Below are positions 61,654 to 64,000 of a stretch of DNA of 64,000 nt, in pieces. Every line of letters starts with the position of its first letter. The stretch's first letter is position 1. Location of the stretch: NCBI GenBank assembly GCA_022772525.1, contig JALFAD010000069.1, positions 25,781 to 89,780 of the forward strand. Direction: 5' to 3'. Origin of the DNA: Clostridiales bacterium. Its GTDB lineage: Bacteria; Bacillota; Clostridia; Oscillospirales; Oscillospiraceae. The translations under genes and the position numbers were made by a program. The notes under the pieces are model-generated. The model worked only from the letters and a program-made list of their open reading frames with translations, had not been told where the DNA came from and did not search any database.

Positions 61654-63555
61654 TCAGTCAGCAAGTGATTCCAGATAAGTACCGCGCCGAAGCTGCGCGG
61701 GGGCACACTTGCGGCAATAGTAGTCCGCAACCAAACCGCCGGAAGTTTTCTCCGGTTCGCCGCAGCGAGAGCAGGCAGGAAGCCGCGTGATCTTGTAGTC
61801 AAAGACCCAGAAGCCGGAACCGGCGCTGGTAATGCTGCCCCATGTATGCTCATCGTTGGTGTGATTGCTGATTCTTCTGTAGTTGTAAATATTGGAATCC
61901 CGCACCCGGACCATGCCGTCCTCCGTAATCTCCTGAAGGACGATGTAGTGTCCCGCCCGCGTCCAGTAGCCCGGATGCTGGACGGAAATTACCACATGGC
62001 CATCCTCCAGCCCCTGCCAGGCCACCGTCGGATCATAGGTCTGCTCAATCAGATAGAAACCCATGCCCGGAGATTCCTTGAAGAAGATCATACCGTCGGT
62101 GCCGTGTCGGTGGCTGTAGCCGCCAAAGCGGCGGCACATTTCCGGCGGGGACATCAGTTCATCCGTCATATAGGAGGCCACCATCGCCATGGAGGTGATA
62201 CCGCAGCCGTTGGTGCGGATGGGCCAGCCGCCGTACATGGTGGTTGGGTAATCCTGCTGTAAATAGAGGGGAATTTCCGGGAACCGCTCATGGGCAATGT
62301 CTGGATACAGAAGCTCATCGGAAGAAACCAGCGCTTCCGCCTCCGGCAGAACGATGTCACCGTAGGTGACCTCCATGGGGTAATCTTCCTTTGCTTTTCG
62401 GATAAGTTCTGTCTGCGCATCCCGCTGGGCCTGCTCCGCTGCTTCCACCTCCGAAACAGATTCCTTCCCGGAGAAATAGAGAATATGTACTCCATCTTCG
62501 CCGTTGATCACCGTGGTGTCCCCCGGCTGGCGCTCCGGGGCAAAGCACCACTGAGCAATGTCCTGAGGAAGCTGCTCCCTCAGAACCCGCCGGTAGGCGC
62601 CGCCGTCCAGCGCGGAGGCTGTATCCTCGGAGTACCAGTGGGCCAGATCCGCAAAGGCGCTCTCCCGCTGCTTTTCCTGACCGGTCAGAGGCTTGGCCCG
62701 GGCGGCGGCCTTCTTCTGAAACGCCGCCATGGCTTCCTCCGCAGTCGTTCCCTCCGTCTTCAGCAGAATGTGCCGGAAATTTACATAATACTCTCCGTTG
62801 ACCTCCTCTTCCGTCTCCTCCTGAGGCAGATCATAAGTCAACTGGGTAAAGTACATATACGCCCGGTTTAGTTCCTCCACCATCTGTGTCAGGCTCTGCG
62901 TATCGGTGCCAAACGCCTGCCGGGCCAACGCATCCGTATCCGCGCAGTTCTTTTCCTGCGCCAGCGCGTTCAGGGTTTCAGGAATGGCATTCAGGTACGC
63001 CTGGTGCATGGAGTTGGGCGAATAATAGGGGTTGTAGCCATACAAATACTCTGTTGCCGGCATTCCCTGCATATACTCTTCATAAAGATGATCGGCAGGC
63101 TGATAGGCTTCCTCCGTTTCCAGCGGGACATCCGCGCTCTGCTCATTCAGCGCCGCCGCCGTATGCCAGGCGTTCAGCGCCTGCCGCAGAAAATACTGCT
63201 GCCAGCTGTTCACGGTATCATCCACACCGCAGCGTTGTGTGTCCAGCGAGGCCGTGTAATCCGGTGCATCCTGCCCATCGGTCTGCCTGTACTGTGCCGC
63301 CTCAGCCCAGTACCACGCCGCCAACTGCCCGTTGGTGAGCGTCTGCTTTCCGACACTGGCAATGACCGTTTGTTCCTTTCCCTGCCCGGTATAGCTGCCC
63401 TTGCAGGTCACGTTCTTCGGGTCGCCGTCCGATGGGACAGTCGCCGCAGGTACGGTTTCCGTCGGTACTGTAGATTCAACCGCCGGTGTATCATCTATCT
63501 TCGCGCATCCGCACAAAAGCAGCGCCGTCAGCAGCAACGCACAAATTCTTCTCAC
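61654..63555 (-). CDS. Lipoprotein with PpiC-like and C39-like peptidase domains
   Basis: The 633-residue product starts at a GTG after GGGAGGG. It has a lipoprotein signal (MRRICALLLTALLLCGC), a SurA/PrsA-like helical region (about 60-245), a PpiC-like parvulin domain (about 250-370; YYVNFRHILLKTEG, ADLAHWYSEDTASALDGG) and a C39_2-like papain-fold domain (about 430-590; IRTNGCGITSMAMVASYMTD with catalytic Cys, and RAGHYIVLQEITEDG with His). It ends with a zinc ribbon (CSRCGEP, YCRKCAP). It would sit outside the cell, anchored to the membrane, and both fold and cut proteins or peptides. The combination is one I do not know. Confidence 0.8.
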   Translation of the reverse strand: MRRICALLLTALLLCGCAKIDDTPAVESTVPTETVPAATVPSDGDPKNVTCKGSYTGQGKEQTVIASVGKQTLTNGQLAAWYWAEAAQYRQTDGQDAPDYTASLDTQRCGVDDTVNSWQQYFLRQALNAWHTAAALNEQSADVPLETEEAYQPADHLYEEYMQGMPATEYLYGYNPYYSPNSMHQAYLNAIPETLNALAQEKNCADTDALARQAFGTDTQSLTQMVEELNRAYMYFTQLTYDLPQEETEEEVNGEYYVNFRHILLKTEGTTAEEAMAAFQKKAAARAKPLTGQEKQRESAFADLAHWYSEDTASALDGGAYRRVLREQLPQDIAQWCFAPERQPGDTTVINGEDGVHILYFSGKESVSEVEAAEQAQRDAQTELIRKAKEDYPMEVTYGDIVLPEAEALVSSDELLYPDIAHERFPEIPLYLQQDYPTTMYGGWPIRTNGCGITSMAMVASYMTDELMSPPEMCRRFGGYSHRHGTDGMIFFKESPGMGFYLIEQTYDPTVAWQGLEDGHVVISVQHPGYWTRAGHYIVLQEITEDGMVRVRDSNIYNYRRISNHTNDEHTWGSITSAGSGFWVFDYKITRLPACSRCGEPEKTSGGLVADYYCRKCAPAQLRRGTYLESLAD

Positions 63556-63667
63556 AGGTTACCCTCCCATTTTTTGACATACCGGGATAGTTTACCACAA
63601 ACTCCGTTAAATTGCAATCATTTCCATACATTTTTCTGTTCCGCCGTCCTATTTTCAGGATTGGGGG

Positions 63668-63695
63668 TTGCTTTTTTCAGGAATTCGTGTATAAT
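63668..63695 (+). promoter_or_regulatory. SigA promoter before the tRNA-Pro region
   Basis: TTGCTT (63668-63673), a 16-base spacer and TATAAT (63690-63695), 24 bases before the degenerate tRNA. Confidence 0.7.
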
Positions 63696-63719
63696 GAAGC
63701 CGTTAAGGCAGTTGCATAT

Positions 63720-63798
63720 CCGGGTGTGGCCCAGTTGGTAGGGCGCCTGGTTTGGGAGCTGGAGCACCAAACTGGCAGCAGAATCCCGCTAACTCGAA
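63720..63798 (+). pseudogene. Degenerate tRNA-Pro-like sequence
   Basis: The first half looks like a tRNA-Pro: D-arm GCCC-AGTTGGTA-GGGC pairs well and the anticodon loop is TTTGGGA. The anticodon stem (CCTGG and GCTGG) has mismatches, and no good T-arm or acceptor end follows. It could be a decayed gene or the 5' half of a gene cut by an old insertion. Confidence 0.55.
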
Positions 63799-63907
63799 AA
63801 CCCGTTGCGGCACTAGTACTTTTTCTTCTTGACTTCTCCCCTGCTCTGGTCTAAAATAGCCTTTGACCACATGTTTGACCACATCTGAAAAAACTCCAAC
63901 TGAATAT

Positions 63908-63984
63908 CCGGGCTTAGCGAAGTTTGGTATCGCGCTTGGTTTGGGACCAAGAGACCGTGGGTTCAAGTCCCGCAGCCCGGACCA
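63908..63984 (+). tRNA. tRNA-Pro (anticodon UGG)
   Basis: All arms pair: acceptor CCGGGCT with AGCCCGG, D-arm, anticodon stem CTTGG with CCAAG around TTTGGGA, and T-stem GTGGG with CCCGC around TTCAAGT. The discriminator A is followed by an encoded CCA (63982-63984). Confidence 0.93.
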
Positions 63985-64000
63985 AAACCGCCAGTTTTCA

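Overview
This 64 kb window comes from a spore-forming, anaerobic, fairly GC-rich low-GC-phylum (Firmicutes) bacterium. It most resembles a gut Oscillospirales/Ruminococcaceae-type Clostridium relative. The grounds are spo0A, a type III glutamine synthetase, T-box control of metG, ANTAR-type control near glnA, a SpoIID-like cluster, an ethanolamine microcompartment locus, and a palindromic spacer element of a kind I recall from that group. No rRNA or CRISPR is visible. One intact tRNA-Pro lies at the right end.

Region 1 (1-20617) is nitrogen assimilation. A short glnA and an ANTAR RNA-binding regulator run leftwards. Divergently, one consensus promoter starts an unbroken 18 kb collinear gene run: glnN (GS III), an AmtB-PII fusion, asnB, purC, purA, purB, guaA, pyrG, purF, carA and carB. 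Five of the six pathway steps that the amidotransferases catalyse here spend glutamine amide nitrogen in nucleotide or asparagine synthesis, and the purC/A/B trio uses aspartate nitrogen. Both divergent promoters are followed at once by terminator-like hairpins sharing sequence, which suggests antitermination by the neighbouring ANTAR protein.

Region 2 (20626-34475) is mostly housekeeping and small conserved genes: pyruvate kinase, a second asparagine synthetase, a SpoIID/peptidoglycan-binding cluster without signal peptides, pgsA, a candidate structured RNA, small hypothetical proteins, a phosphodiesterase, an FmdE-like protein, and a BlaI/M56 regulator-protease pair with a clear operator.

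Region 3 (34496-47107) holds metG with a T-box leader, then a leftward ethanolamine utilisation operon: eutG, A, C, L, M, T, B, E, pduL, a hypothetical gene, eutN and eutH. eutB is displaced from eutC and sits behind a palindromic element. Ammonia released by EutBC would feed the region 1 enzymes.

Region 4 (47118-53540) has glycogen phosphorylase, a sugar-ABC ATPase, an M18 aminopeptidase and spo0A with 0A boxes.

Region 5 (53423-61473) is an AT-richer, roughly 8.0 kb element inserted in the 3' end of spo0A. It has a tyrosine recombinase at the left end, a 48 bp perfect repeat at both ends, and a duplicated 82-codon spo0A tail on the right. It also carries a frameshifted WYL regulator, a promoter-hairpin-terminator unit that looks like a structured RNA, a lipoprotein, remnants of a serine recombinase and a SprT-like gene, an autoregulated small HTH protein, and several small conjugative-element-type proteins with palindromic repeats between them. 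No relaxase or type IV secretion gene was seen, so it looks like a decayed or non-autonomous integrative element.

Region 6 (61619-64000) has a lipoprotein joining a PpiC-like domain to a C39-like peptidase domain, a degenerate tRNA-Pro-like sequence, and an intact tRNA-Pro(UGG).
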